64,000 nt of DNA from Symbiodinium natans (Eukaryota; Sar; Dinophyceae; Suessiales; Symbiodiniaceae), in contig CAJNDS010002282.1 of the NCBI GenBank assembly GCA_905221605.1, positions 62,001 through 126,000 of the forward strand, written 5' to 3'. The notes under the pieces are model-generated. The model was not told the origin of the DNA. It did not search any database and saw nothing but the letters and a program-made list of their open reading frames with translations. This document shows, one piece after another, positions 20,613 through 30,597 of this stretch (position 1 is its first letter; each line of letters starts with the position of its first letter). The position numbers were made by a program, and so were the translations under genes.

Positions 20613-21191
20613 ATGCTTAACACGCGCAAGAAGCTGGTGAAGGAGAAGGGCGCTGCCCCCACGGAGCTTGACCAGGAGGTGGCAAAGGCGCTCTTCGACA
20701 TTGAGGTGTCTCCTTCTTGTGACATCAAGGCTGACCTCAAGGATGTCTACATCAGTGGCGCCAAGGATGTTGAGGTCAAGCATGGTGTGGCCATGGTGGT
20801 GCACTTTCCTTTCCGAGTGTGGAAGACAGTGAAGAAGATCCAGGGCCGCCTGATCAGAGAGTTGGAGAAGAAGTTCACTAGAAAGCACGTCGTCCTCGTG
20901 GCCAACCGCACCATCCTGGACAAGAACTTCCGACGCAAGGGCCTGAAGGTGAGGCCTCGTAGCCGCACACTCACCGCAGTGCACGAGTCCATCTTGGAAG
21001 ATCTAGTGGGACCCACGGAGATTGTGGGCAAGCGCACGCGCATCTCGGTGGATGGCAGCAAGCTGATGAAGGTGCTCCTTGACCCCAAGGACAAGGACAA
21101 GGAAAACATCGAGAGCAAGCTGCCTGCCTTCGCAGCCGTCTACAAGAAGCTCACCAACAAGGAGGCGCAGTTCATGTTCCCCACAGCATGA
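20613..21191 (+). CDS. RPS7: 40S ribosomal protein eS7 (RPS7), copy 4
   Basis: 192 residues, again the same protein. One synonymous change (ATC-CTG in place of ATC-TTG in RTILDKN) separates it from copy 3. The repeat homology stops within the last three codons: copies 2 and 3 end ACG GCC TAG, this one ACA GCA TGA, and the downstream sequence is unrelated. That places the right edge of the array exactly at the stop codon while still preserving Thr-Ala-stop. Confidence 0.95.
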   Translation: MLNTRKKLVKEKGAAPTELDQEVAKALFDIEVSPSCDIKADLKDVYISGAKDVEVKHGVAMVVHFPFRVWKTVKKIQGRLIRELEKKFTRKHVVLVANRTILDKNFRRKGLKVRPRSRTLTAVHESILEDLVGPTEIVGKRTRISVDGSKLMKVLLDPKDKDKENIESKLPAFAAVYKKLTNKEAQFMFPTA

Positions 21192-21642
21192 CAAGCATGC
21201 AGTAGTTTTGCAAAAGATGGGGCTGACAGGACTTCTGCTTTGGGAGGAAAACAGGGTGTGCCTCGTGTCAGGAGCCCGACGCCACGCACCCTCATGCATA
21301 AAAAGTCACCACCCCTGCACATGGGGACTGCTTCTTGCTGTTGTCGTCGTTGCCAGCGTGTCATTGATGCATTCTCATGATGCTTGGCTCGCTTGTCCAC
21401 AAAAGTCCACAAGTAGACAATCAAGCTTAGACCAAACCTTAGCCCAATGACTCGAATGAGACGCGCACTGGGCTTTGAGAGCTTATAAAGCTTCAGCCCC
21501 GCAGCGAAGCAATGAGATCCCTGTAATGGAGGGTCTGCCACTCGTCCTGAGTCCTGAGGAATGGTGACACTTGTGAAGGTTCAAGAACTCCACTTGTTGG
21601 GTGTAGATAGACGAGAGGCCGGCAAATGCAAAGCGCGCTATG
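21192..21642. other. 3' flank of RPS7 array; no gene
   Basis: Unique sequence downstream of copy 4. Nothing is recognised. Confidence 0.4.
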
Positions 21643-21740
21643 TAGGGGTACCGGGGTACCTTATTGGGGTCCTCATTATAAGGGGATCCTACTATTTGGG
21701 GTTCTATCTTAGGGGCCCCTTATTATCGTAAACCCCCCCC
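21643..21740. mobile_element. Inverted-repeat element, group G
   Basis: TAGGGGTACCGGGGTACC at the left and GGGGCCCCTTATTATCGTAA followed by a C run at the right, with TTATAAGGGGATCC inside. The ATCGTAAACCCCC end is shared with the elements at 59182 (TTTTCGTAAACTCCC) and, inverted, 34097 (GGGGGTTTACGAA). Confidence 0.55.
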
Positions 21741-21785
21741 GTGTTTAGACCCAGCACTGACAAGAAGAAGTGATGCTAGGACTCG

Positions 21786-21980
21786 GTGCAACAGTCTTCT
21801 CCAATGCAGCGAAACCCCACTTGCACTTTGCCAAGGCCGGGCCATGCCGGCATGCCTGTGCAGCCGCACAAGCTCCCGCCCGACCAAAAGGACGCAGAGG
21901 ATGAGAACCAGGAAATTCCGATGCTGCCAAAAGGCTTCGTGACTCCAGCCACAACACAGACTCTTGAGCTTTCTTTATGA
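21786..21980 (+). CDS. Candidate exon, unknown protein
   Basis: Open frame ending in a stop at 21980 that reads HKLPPDQKDAEDENQEIP and MLPKGFVTPATTQTLEL. The acidic and proline-rich mix is plausible for a disordered protein segment. It precedes the two-exon gene at 22367 on the same strand but cannot be joined to it with confidence. Confidence 0.3.
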   Translation: MQQSSPMQRNPTCTLPRPGHAGMPVQPHKLPPDQKDAEDENQEIPMLPKGFVTPATTQTLELSL

Positions 21981-22366
21981 TGTCCTTTATGCCATGCACT
22001 CCTGCTGAACATTCGGAGGTTTGCTGGCATGCCATATGATTGGCAACACATGGGATTGGAAAGTCCTTTCAGTAGGCATATGCGTGGAGGTGGATGGTTA
22101 GGTGAAAACATTGGGCACCAACAGAGAGTTTGGTCGCTCAACCCGGTGCGGGAAGGTGCAGTAGGGTGCTTTTGGCTGGACCCGAAGCGTTGTACGGAGG
22201 AAGGCCATACTTTTTGCGAACCATTCCTCATTAATTCTGAGCTAAGAGGGCCCCACAGTTTTCTTGGTCTTATGATCTGTCACTGCTGCCGGTCGTTGCA
22301 AGGATTGCTGGCGGAGAGCTCTCCAAGGCACCATTCTGCGGGCGACGTTTGCGGTGGGCAGTCAGC

Positions 22367-23002
22367 ATGACACTGCTTGGCTTCTTGCTGTTCTGTATCT
22401 GCTGGGTCGCACCCTTGGCTCCTGTAACCTGGCTTGCGCTGATGAGATTGTTTCAACAGCCAGGGTGTCCTCGCAACATGCGCCATGCACTCTGCAACTG
22501 GGGCCGGTTCTATAGGGGCACATCGGGCCACGATGGGTCCCTGGCACCTTCGGCGAACAATCGGCTGTGGGTGGATCCTAACACCACCGTCGCCCACCAA
22601 TCGATGGCAGATCTGGTGGACATGTTGCAGCAGGGCCAGCCAGAGGATGTGCATGAGAATCTTAGTAGTAGAGTAGGTAACCTTTAACTTTTTTGGGGTA
22701 TTCTAATCCCTGTATCCATTAAAATCTCGAAGGTTAACCTTTAATTCCCCCAGGTTACTGGACAACTAAGGAATTTATGCCATGTCATTGAAGAGTGGTT
22801 GCCCCGAGTGGGTATGAACGGATTGATTGACTTGCTCTCCGGCATGGAACATGCCAGGGAGCATGAGTCTGCAGAGGTCTGGGGAATAGATTTGGACGAC
22901 TTTACGCCAGACTTGCTGGACATTTCAGGGAACTGGAAACACGATCTTGGTGCTTACGTCATCTCTCGCCTTGACCCCCATACTGTGGTGCCGCTCGCTT
23001 GA
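22367..23002 (+). CDS. Unknown two-exon protein, split by an introner
   Basis: Exon 1 is 22367-22656 and exon 2 is 22771-23002; together they encode 173 residues ending DPHTVVPLA. The first 27 residues are hydrophobic (LLGFLLFCICWVAPLAPV) and could be a signal or membrane anchor, although the true start could be elsewhere. The rest is acidic and soluble, with LPRVGMNGLIDLLSGMEHA and VWGIDLDDFTPDLLDISG. Removing the intron joins ...EDVHE to NLCHVIEEWLP in frame; reading through it meets stops. I do not recognise the family. The intron begins GAAT, ends CTAAG, and the exon resumes with GAAT. Confidence 0.6.
22657..22770 (+). mobile_element. Introner family IE-1, copy 1 (GA-AG intron)
   Basis: 114 bp including one 4-bp target copy. 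After GAAT the element reads CTTAGTAGTAGAGTAGGTAA and ends GTTACTGGACAACTAAG, followed by the second GAAT. The ends are imperfect inverted repeats (CTTAGT-GT...GTAACC against its complement). The host gene reads through in frame only when GAAT plus element is removed, giving a GA-AG intron. Confidence 0.85.
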
Positions 23003-23396
23003 AATGTTTTCAGGCTGACGGCGTAACTACACGTCACGTAGGCACTGGACGAGAACGTAACTATCGCATTGGCTGATTGGTTTACGTGTCCCCGACACTG
23101 CACTTCATAAGCTACATAGCATGGACAAGCATTGCCGGTCATTCTTACGTACCATTTTTCGAGATACCAAACTTTCAAACCGCACGGGTGTCAGTGCTCA
23201 AGTCGACGCTAAGCTGCTACCGTAGCATATGGTGTACCCATGCTGCGTCTGCTCAACATCCTTGGAACGTGAGGAACAGCAGAAGATACCTTGGGCATGC
23301 CGAATCTTGCCCGCGCTGAAGCAGCTATGTTCCCCATGTGTTCCGTTCCGTTCTTGCTTCTGACGGTTTTTGCTTCGGAGTCTTGGTTGACCCGAT
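23003..23396. other. No gene recognised
   Basis: 3' flank of the two-exon gene; nothing supported. Confidence 0.4.
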
Positions 23397-23465
23397 TAGG
23401 GTTTAGGGTTTCGGATTAGGGTTTAGGGTTTAGGGTTTAGGGTTTAGGGTTTAGGGTTTAGGGTA
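23397..23465 (+). repeat. TTTAGGG array
   Basis: Roughly nine units, with GATTAGGG and TTTCGGA variants at the left and perfect units at the right. Confidence 0.92.
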
Positions 23466-23649
23466 AAAATAAGGCCTTTGCTAGGTGGAAGTCGCGGGCT
23501 CCTTGAAGCTTGGTGGTGCTCCTCTGCACGCCGTCACTTGGTCGGCCATGCTGGCTTTCCTCGAGGCGCCTGCGCCAAAGCATGGGGGCAGAGGCATCTT
23601 GAGGTCAAAGGCATCTTCAGCTCTGGGATTCAGGCCCCCCCCCCCCTCC

Positions 23650-23930
23650 TAAGCCTTAAACCTTAACCCTAAACCCTAAACCTTAACGCAGCGCATCCGG
23701 TCCCGGTAACCTCGACTCGACCCTGCGGAGTGGGCGCCTGATGGTGTGTGCAGTTCGGGTGGCGAAACCCTAAACCTTAACCCTAAACCCTAAACCCATG
23801 GGCCCACGCGACTGCATTTGACAAGGCCTGCCTTAGTTGTCTTAGCACCTACACGGACCAACGAACCTTGCCTGCCTTGTTGGAGAGTGAGCGACTAAAC
23901 CCTAAACCCTAAACCTAAACCCTCGCCCCA
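23650..23930 (-). repeat. Three short CCCTAAA tracts with junction module 1
   Basis: Tracts at 23650-23687, 23766-23798 and 23895-23926. The last is preceded by module 1, GAACCTTGCCTGCCTTGTTG then GAGAGTGAGCGACTAAACCC (23863-23902). Module 1 recurs directly before telomere-like tracts at 28484 and 61901. Confidence 0.8.
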
Positions 23931-24691
23931 GTTGAATTGATGCGAATGTCTCACCTGAATTCATTTGTCAGTCGAGGCTAGTGCGAAACCAGCTTGGGAG
24001 CTGTGGTGGTGGTTTGTGGTATCTCATCCGGCAATTTCCCCCCCCCCCCCCCTACAGAGTTCCGGGCCTGGGGCTAGACTCTCTCCCACAGAACATAGCA
24101 CCCAGCTGGGGGCAATCCCCGTTGAGATTTCCGGGCCAGGGGCCCTCTCTGTACAAAGTTGCCGGCCTTGGTGGGTCGCTGGGGTGTGGTTTGGTAGTGG
24201 GCTTGAGCTTTGGGTTTTTTGCCGCTTGCTTTATTAGAGGTTTTCCTTTCTGTGTCAGAAATGAGACCCACACTGAGTTGGCTAGGTTAGTGGTGCACTG
24301 AGTCGGCTTTTCCCCACGAGATGTTTGTGGGTTTTGACTGGTTGGGTGAGATATTTGTAGTGAAAGTGTGTTGGATACCAAAAAGTAGCCGGGAAACGCG
24401 TGAGGTTCTGCAGGTCCTAGTATGGGGCCGCGTTTTTCGACTGGACAGACCATCAACGTAACCCTGCCTGCGGTTCGGCCAGCTATGCGGGAGAAAAAAA
24501 AACCCTCGCCCCAGCTGTGCACGAGGGAAAAAAAACCCTAAACCCTAAACCCTAAACCCGGTTTTGGAGCCCCGCCCTCCCGATGCCCTGTCAGAGATCC
24601 ACAAGACTGGAGCCCGGCTGCGGGAGCTTTTGAACCCTTCGTAGTCTCCGCATCCTTCGTTTTCCTACGAGCTGTGCCCTTCATACCTTGG
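23931..24691. other. No gene; oligo-A and CCCTAAA junctions
   Basis: At 24491-24499 and 24522-24530 a run of A residues passes straight into CCCTCG and CCCTAAA, echoing module 2. The array proper is 24532-24558. C tracts near 24040-24052 disturb the reading frames. No exon is recognised. Confidence 0.5.
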
Positions 24692-24795
24692 CCAGGATGG
24701 GCCAAGTATACCCCATAAACCCCCTCAAAAAGTCCCTTTACCTTTATAGGGTTGATGATGGGGATTCGAAGGCCTTAGAAGGCCCGTCCTTCCTT
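24692..24795. mobile_element. MITE family C, copy 1 (degenerate)
   Basis: Left end CCAGGATGGGCCAAGTATAC, interior TTTATAGGGTTGATGATGGG as in copy 4, right end decayed to AAGGCCCGTCCTT. Confidence 0.65.
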
Positions 24796-24892
24796 CGTAA
24801 TCAATCGCCTCGGCAGGCCTCCGGGTGGTCCAACGCCTCCGGCCTCTGGGATTTTGCCATGGGCCGCATCTGCCTCGCCTTTCAGGAGGGCT

Positions 24893-24932
24893 TAGGGTTT
24901 AGGGTTTAGGGCTTGGGGTTTGGGGTTTAGGA
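24893..24932 (+). repeat. TTTAGGG-type tract
   Basis: Five units, including GCTTGGGG and TTTGGGG variants. Confidence 0.8.
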
Positions 24933-25477
24933 TTCTTTTGGTGATGTTGGTGCCATGCAATAGCTGTCTTTCTGAACGTTTCTGGGAAGTCAAGCTGGGT
25001 CTTTGACTTGGCCCTTGGCAAGGATCTACCCGGCCTTTTCGTGCATTGCGTTCATGGCTTTGGACATGGAGCCATGCTGGCCGGTATTGCACTTGGTCTG
25101 GACGAAGGTGGGCGGGATTTTGTGGACTTGCACGCCTTTGCAGGCTGAATAGGTGGGTGTGTATATGTATCAGTAAGTTTCCCCCTTTACAAGACATTTT
25201 CTGTGCAGCCTGTCCATAGTCTGCAACTGGGCTTCTGGCGTGAAGAGTGTGGATGACCAACAACGTAAGTACACATGTTGCTGAGGCCAGCGATCAGCCT
25301 ACACAGCACGGCCCGCATGTGAGCGAGTTCGAAATGGAACTTCTGGCTTCGAGCTTTCACCGCAGATGCTACCAGTTGTCATTCAGATTCTGGTTTGATG
25401 ACACAGTCTCGCGAGGAAGACCAGCCGGAACAAGACCATATAATATTATAAGCCCAAATATGTTCGCACGCTCGGTG
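24933..25477. other. No gene recognised
   Basis: ORFs on both strands without motifs. Confidence 0.3.
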
Positions 25478-25690
25478 TGGATTTGTCCGGAGAATCTCAC
25501 AGAGAATGGACCCATCCGGCGAATCCCGCAGACAAGGCTGCAGAGTACTCCTGCAGAGTCCACTCCCAGAAAAACCCACGCCCTCGAAGATGCCCAGAAT
25601 TCACCCTCAGAGAATCCCTGAACTACCCAATTCCAGGGAATTCCCCAAAAAGCCCTTGGAGTGCCCGATGTCCACAGCGCCTTCAATGTT
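25478..25690 (+). repeat. Degenerate GAGAATCC-type short-period repeat
   Basis: A loose series of GGAGAATCTCACAGAGAATG-like, GGCGAATCCCGCAGA and GAGAATCCCTGAA units. Its reverse-complement counterpart lies at 42709-42905 (GCGGGATTCTCGGGACACTC). I read it as a decayed minisatellite, not an exon. Confidence 0.55.
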
Positions 25691-26320
25691 GCTGGGTTTT
25701 TGGGCAGGGTCGAAGTAGCTGACTTCAACAGAGCACTTATAGTTTTAGGTGGGGACATCTTCATGTCCAGTCAAGGCTCGACAATGCTCTGAGAATCTGC
25801 CATTCGAGTCCTTCACGACAACTGGGTGCTTTGACCAGACAGTGGCATGCTGCGTTTTTGTGGCTTTCAGACAAGAGGTTGTTCAGACAAGAAGCACCCG
25901 TTCCCGCTTGTGCTGTAGATCCGAATGGGATGAATGTCCAGGCCATGTTCTGTACCTGAAAATATGCAGTGTTCATTAGTCAACCGTCCCAGGTGAATCT
26001 TCAAAGCACCGTGAGTCCGTGAGAGTTCAGGGAGCTTGAGTCGTAAGGGTGAGCTGAGGCTATGTTTGCGCGGGAGGTGCTTTCATGGAGTTCTGGAAGA
26101 CCTTTGGATCCGATTGGGATCCGCAGTATGATGGCCACGCCTTGCCTTCAGAACCCATCGCGGAAGTTGAAGTGGTGGAGGACTGGCGGACATCAGCACG
26201 ACCCATCGAGGCTTGCGGATGTCCGCACATGTACACCCATGCATAATACATACCGTTTTCAATAGATATTGTGTAGCACATGTCATAAATGCCTGGCGCT
26301 GCTAGACCTGGATGCAACGG

Positions 26321-26379
<59 letters not shown>

Positions 26380-27089
26380 CTGGTTTGACTGCTGCCTCTG
26401 ATTCAGGCCACTGCGGACCGAAGTCCTGCAGACGTGAAGAGCTGGATGCCGGCTGCCTGCAAATCATTGCATGCTGCGTGGGGGAACATGGGTTTAGGGT
26501 TTATGGTTTAGGGCTAGTGGGATAACATTTTATATGTTTAAGGGTACTGAAAACACAATAGGGACTAGAAGTTTGAATGTTTAATATTATCCCAACTATG
26601 AACTAGCTCAAAGAGGGGTGGAAGGGAGGGGGGGGGGGTGTCATGGGCCCATATTCCCTTATGAGGGCTTATGACAGGCTTGTTCGGCATTTTTCTGCCC
26701 TCCTTCAGGTCGAAGTCCCTTGGTTCCTTATGAACTGTAGATGGAAGCTCCACCTAAGCTAATCAGCTATTGCCACACGTGGCGACAGCACTGACCTTGA
26801 CAAGTGGAGCAGACCCAAAGCCTTGCAAGGATCGAGCACAGCTGTGCCTTCGCAAACTTTTCGGCAGCCTGCTTTCGTTTTGAGCCAGGCCTGGGCGTTT
26901 CGCATCAGTGACTTGACGGCAAGATCAGGCTTTTCGCAGGCATTGGGGGGCTGTTTGGCTTTGGGGAGTCAAGGGTTTGCCCCAATTTGGGCATCGCTGC
27001 TCACCTCCAATTTGTGGCGCATCGCTTGCTTAGACTAGCTCTTAGATCAGTTTTACGTATTTCTATCTATATACGTATATATCTATCTA
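25691..27089. other. No gene recognised; GA microsatellite
   Basis: A GA-dinucleotide tract occupies 26327-26374 and a short TTTAGGG tract 26490-26516. Plus-strand ORF 26823-27038 has protein-like composition but no motif. Confidence 0.4.
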
Positions 27090-27545
27090 TCCATCTAGGT
27101 TCCGTGAACCATCTCAGGGCCGACAAGCTCCAAGCACTGGCCGACGTGCCCATTTTCGAGCCCTGCACGCAGAGCCTCTGGAGCTCTGGTGTCACCTGGG
27201 ACCTTCAACACCTGCGCGGCTGCATTTTGGGGCGCTCCTTTGCACTGTACCCCCGCCCTTTGTTGAGAAAAACGTTGCAGTTTCTCACGATGTGCAAGAA
27301 GTACTGAGGGAACTCACGAGCACATGCTATCACATTGCTGGGCAAACATGCGGTGAAACATGCCGCAAAGCCTCGATTTCCATTCCCTGGAGCTCCAGGT
27401 ACCCTGACTATGATTTGTGGCGCTACGGTCGACTGGCCCGACGGCTTGGGCGCGTTCAGTTTGAAGAGAGACTGCCAACCTTGGCGGAGTGGTGTGCCAT
27501 GTACGAGCCCTTGACCGGAACTACAGGCCTTGGACCTTGGAATCC
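27090..27545 (+). CDS. Candidate exons, unknown protein
   Basis: Two overlapping coding-like stretches. The first, about 27095-27270, reads VNHLRADKLQALADVPIF and CTQSLWSSGVTWDLQHLRG. The second, 27292-27545 in another frame, reads YPDYDLWRYGRLARRLG, RVQFEERLPTLAEWCAMYE and PLTGTTGLGPWNP. A small intron or frameshift near 27270-27300 could connect them. The second stops where a CCCTAAA tract begins (27546). I do not recognise the family. Confidence 0.4.
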
Positions 27546-27655
27546 CTAAACCCTAAACCTAAACCCGGCGGCCCTGGTGCTGAATCTTAAGGTTCGGTTT
27601 GTCTGCTTGGGCAGGGGTTCCCAGAAGGACCCTGGGCGGCTTGAGCGGGTTCATG

Positions 27656-27765
27656 CTTGGAGGTTCATGGGTACTGAAAAGTCGGGTTATAAGCCCCTGA
27701 AGTAAGGTTATAACCCTAGTTACCCTACTTATAACCCTGCTTATAAGTACCCATGAACCTCCAAG
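27656..27765. mobile_element. MITE family D, copy 1
   Basis: A 110-bp element, left end CTTGGAGGTTCATGGGTACT, right end TACCCATGAACCTCCAAG. The middle alternates TTATAACCC and GGGTTATAA, so the whole element folds. Confidence 0.88.
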
Positions 27766-28066
27766 TGGGGTCCCTTGGCATCCTGCGTCTGGCCCCTTGT
27801 GCTGTCCTCTCCCAAGGGCCGGTTGAGATTCCCAGATCAGGCACGAAAACGCAAGGGTGGTGTTTGCACAGATCTTCTGAGTTTCTATGGCACCCGTGAA
27901 GCCTTGCCCGCGCGTGCGCGAGTGTGAGAGTCGAAACATGGTGGGCGGGGGTTTGTCAGGAGGTGCCTTCCCTTTCCTTCCCTCCCTCTCTGGAGTGGGG
28001 TGGTTGGCCATGAAGTCGGCTCTCCCTTGTTCCTTCTGCGGCGCAAGGCTGTCCCGGAAAGCTTCA
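27766..28066. other. No gene; module 1-like strip
   Basis: CCTTGCCCGCGCGTGCGCGAG then TGTGAGAGTCGAAAC at 27901-27937 matches junction module 1 but without the telomere-like units. Confidence 0.45.
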
Positions 28067-28166
28067 CTTGGAGGTTCATGGGGTAGTTAGAAGTATGGTT
28101 AGAGCCTACCATAGTAGGGTTATAAGTATAGCTACCATCTACTTTTAACTACCTATGAACCTCCAA
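28067..28166. mobile_element. MITE family D, copy 2
   Basis: A 100-bp element, left end CTTGGAGGTTCATGGGGTAG, right end CTACCTATGAACCTCCAA. The interior is diverged from copy 1. It sits 300 bp from copy 1 in the same orientation. Confidence 0.88.
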
Positions 28167-28399
28167 ACAGACCACTTCGAGACTTAGACTTCAGATGGGA
28201 TTCTGTTCATTCCCTGGCCTTTCGATGGATCCTGTTCATTCCCTGGCCTTTCGATCGTTTCAGTTCGCTGTGCTCTATCAATGCTACCTCGTGTACTGTA
28301 GTCAGCAGATGAGGAGACTGTCAGGCACATGATCCTCCAAAAATCTGGGGGTTGAGTCTCCAGGCGGATTGCAGCCGGTTGCAGTGGGTCGGTAAGGCG

Positions 28400-28860
28400 T
28401 ACCCTAAACCCTAAACCCTAACCCCTAAACCCTAAACCCTAAACCACGCCCCATGCTTTGAGACGACATATGGACCCAACCGATGCCTTGCCGGCCTTGT
28501 GCGAGTGTGAGAGTCGAAACCCTAAACCCTAAACCCATGTTCAGGGCCTTCAGGGTTGAAATTCTCTCTGGCGCGGGCGCGCGGGGGTAGGATGGGCTGC
28601 AATTTCGGGAGGCTCTCGGTAAGGCAGCTAGGACCGGCTTTAGGATGGTTTAGGGTTTAGGGTTTAGGGTTTCGGGTGGACCCGCGCGGTTGGAGGATGT
28701 TGCAAAAAGGGGTCAGGGGTTAACATCTCGTGCATGAGTCATCTCGTCACTTTCCCACCCGACTTCAGCTCACCATTGCAGTTTAGTTCAGTTGCGGTTG
28801 CAAGCCGCAACACAGGCAGAAAAGACTCTGTATAGGGTTTAGGGTTTAGGGTTGTTTATG
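28400..28860. repeat. Cluster of telomere-like tracts in both orientations
   Basis: CCCTAAA at 28400-28445 and 28518-28537; TTTAGGG at 28646-28676 and 28834-28854. The second follows module 1 (GATGCCTTGCCGGCCTTGTG and GAGTGTGAGAGTCGAAACCC). The change of orientation within 110 bp rules out a simple terminal array. Confidence 0.85.
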
Positions 28861-30276
28861 TACCGTTGCCCACCAGGCCGGAACCAAAGCTACGGCACCA
28901 ACACCGCTTGGCCGCACGTCAATATATCCGGGTTGACCTGACCCCCTGCTCCCACAATGTTTTACTACGTATACCTATAAGGTCCCCACTTTGGAGGAGG
29001 CAAACAAATATTAGGGGAGAGTAGATAGGTTTGGGATACCTAATCAGAAAACTCTGAAAAGCCCCAGCTGCAGAGGTCTTCTGCCGATTTCTTAAAGTTT
29101 CCGTTGCTGTCGGGCGTGCGGTCGTACAGCAACTGGCTGGCGTGCATTGCCGGCGGCATGGCCCATGTGGCTTTCATTGCTGCTGGGATGCATTGGATGG
29201 GTTGATCTCCTGCCCCCCCAAATCGCAAAAGAACGTCAACAAAAGCCGAAGTTCAGCGTTTCAACCGCTACTGTTCGGGGCAGTTTCGGTAGTGGTAGCC
29301 GGAGAGGCCACAAACCCTCAAGCTGCCCTCTATATTGCTTGATGTCAAAAAACCGAGCCTTAAACGTGGCTCTCGCAACTCATTGTAAAGAACCCGAAAC
29401 AAAAGTTCCTCTTGCAAATTCCGTCCTGGCATCCTAGTGCAGGTGGAAGGCGAAGCTGTCAAGGATGCTGCTGTTCACGATCATTGCAAGCAAATTGACG
29501 ACTCGCGACTTTGCTGTGGTTTTTTTGTCCTTGGTAGAGACGGTAGAGAGGCAGGAAAGGCAGGTATGTTTTTGGGCTTGTGCGGCAGGCTCGGTGTCTG
29601 CTTCATGGGATGGGGATTGTTTGATGAAGCTTGTCCAATGTCGAAACTTTGCAGACTTACAAAGGCGAGGGCAGCAGCTGTGCATTGAGACCGGCCTCAG
29701 CCGGCATCTGCGCAACCTGTCCGATCTGCACATTTGGCCGCTTGAGCTGCTGGAGGAAGAAGAGATTCATCCTTTTTGACTGATGAAGGCCATGGCACAG
29801 CTCCCTGAAGCCCTTGGGCACGCCGAAGCTCCCCCGAAGCCCCTGGCGCTCGGGCCACTGCTCCCTTTGGGCTCTGAGCACAGCTCTGCCGACTGGACAC
29901 AACAAATGCGAGGTCTGGACAAGCAGCCATGAAAGGAACATGACGCACACTTCGCAGGTCTCGACAAGCGCAGAGCGACACCGTGCCCCTGGAAACACTG
30001 GAAACGCTCCATCGGCATCCTTCCCTGGGTGCGAGAACTTCTATGCCAACGCGTGCCATCACTGTGCATGCAGGTGTTTGTTTTTCTCCTTTTTTTGCTG
30101 ACCCATTATCTCAGAAGCATTGAAAAAGCTCCTTGCAAGTGCTGCAACACCTGAAAAAGATTTATGACATGCAGCTACCCGGCGTGAGATGCATGAATGG
30201 CCGTTGTGCTTCAAGCGGGGTAGTCATGCCATCATGTCCGCACATTAGAACAGCGTCTCTTTTCCCTGTAACAGCG
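28861..30276. other. No gene recognised; weak coding signals
   Basis: On the minus strand, 29045-29160 reads HASQLLYDRTPDSNGNFKK. On the plus strand, 29650-29780 reads CIETGLSRHLRNLSDLHIW and 29785-29930 reads MAQLPEALGHAEAPPKPLA. Each is protein-like but none shows a family motif. Confidence 0.3.
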
Positions 30277-30597
30277 ATGTCCTCGAGATGTTCCTTGCGC
30301 TGGATCTGCCTGGCCTTTATACCAGCTGCCAGCACAATTCTGCCAGAACTAGAGATGGATGATGAATGCCAGGCAGGTGAGTGTGCCCTGGAAGCTCTCC
30401 AACTTCGAAGTGCCCGGGAGCGCGCGGGTGCAGATGCGGGCTGCGAGGATGCCACGGGTGGATCCTGCATGAATGATGTCATGTGGGCGAAGAACGAGGG
30501 CATCAACAGCCATCCCGACTGGTATCCTGGACTCTCACAAGGTTCCAGCCTCTTGGCCCAACGACTGGGCACTGGAAAGAAACCAAAATGCTACTAG
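30277..30597 (+). CDS. Short secreted dinoflagellate protein with CALEALQLR and WYPGL motifs
   Basis: 106 residues with a hydrophobic start, SLRWICLAFIPAASTILPE, that looks like a signal peptide. Then follow DDECQAGECALEALQLRS, NDVMWAKNEGINSHPDWYPG and LSQGSS. The D-E-C...C-A-L-x-A-L-Q-L-R box and the H-P-x-W-Y-P-G-L box recur in many predicted secreted dinoflagellate proteins of unknown role; that is from memory of the family, not from a search. The cysteines suggest disulphides. The last residues after SSLLAQ may be intron read-through, so the true C-terminus is open. Confidence 0.55.
   Translation: MSSRCSLRWICLAFIPAASTILPELEMDDECQAGECALEALQLRSARERAGADAGCEDATGGSCMNDVMWAKNEGINSHPDWYPGLSQGSSLLAQRLGTGKKPKCY

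Larger units (their letters stand above)
17777..21191 (+). repeat. Tandem array of four RPS7 genes
   Basis: Start-to-start distances are 964, 936 and 936 bp. Copies 2-3 share 3' spacer, copies 3-4 share 5' spacer, and copies 1 and 4 have private outer flanks. The minus-strand ORFs repeated at the same period are antisense shadows. Confidence 0.95.

Noticed and set aside
17726-21118. Long minus-strand ORFs repeated at the RPS7 period (for example 123 and 137 residues)
   Set aside because: They are antisense to a clear RPS7 gene and repeat only because the gene does.
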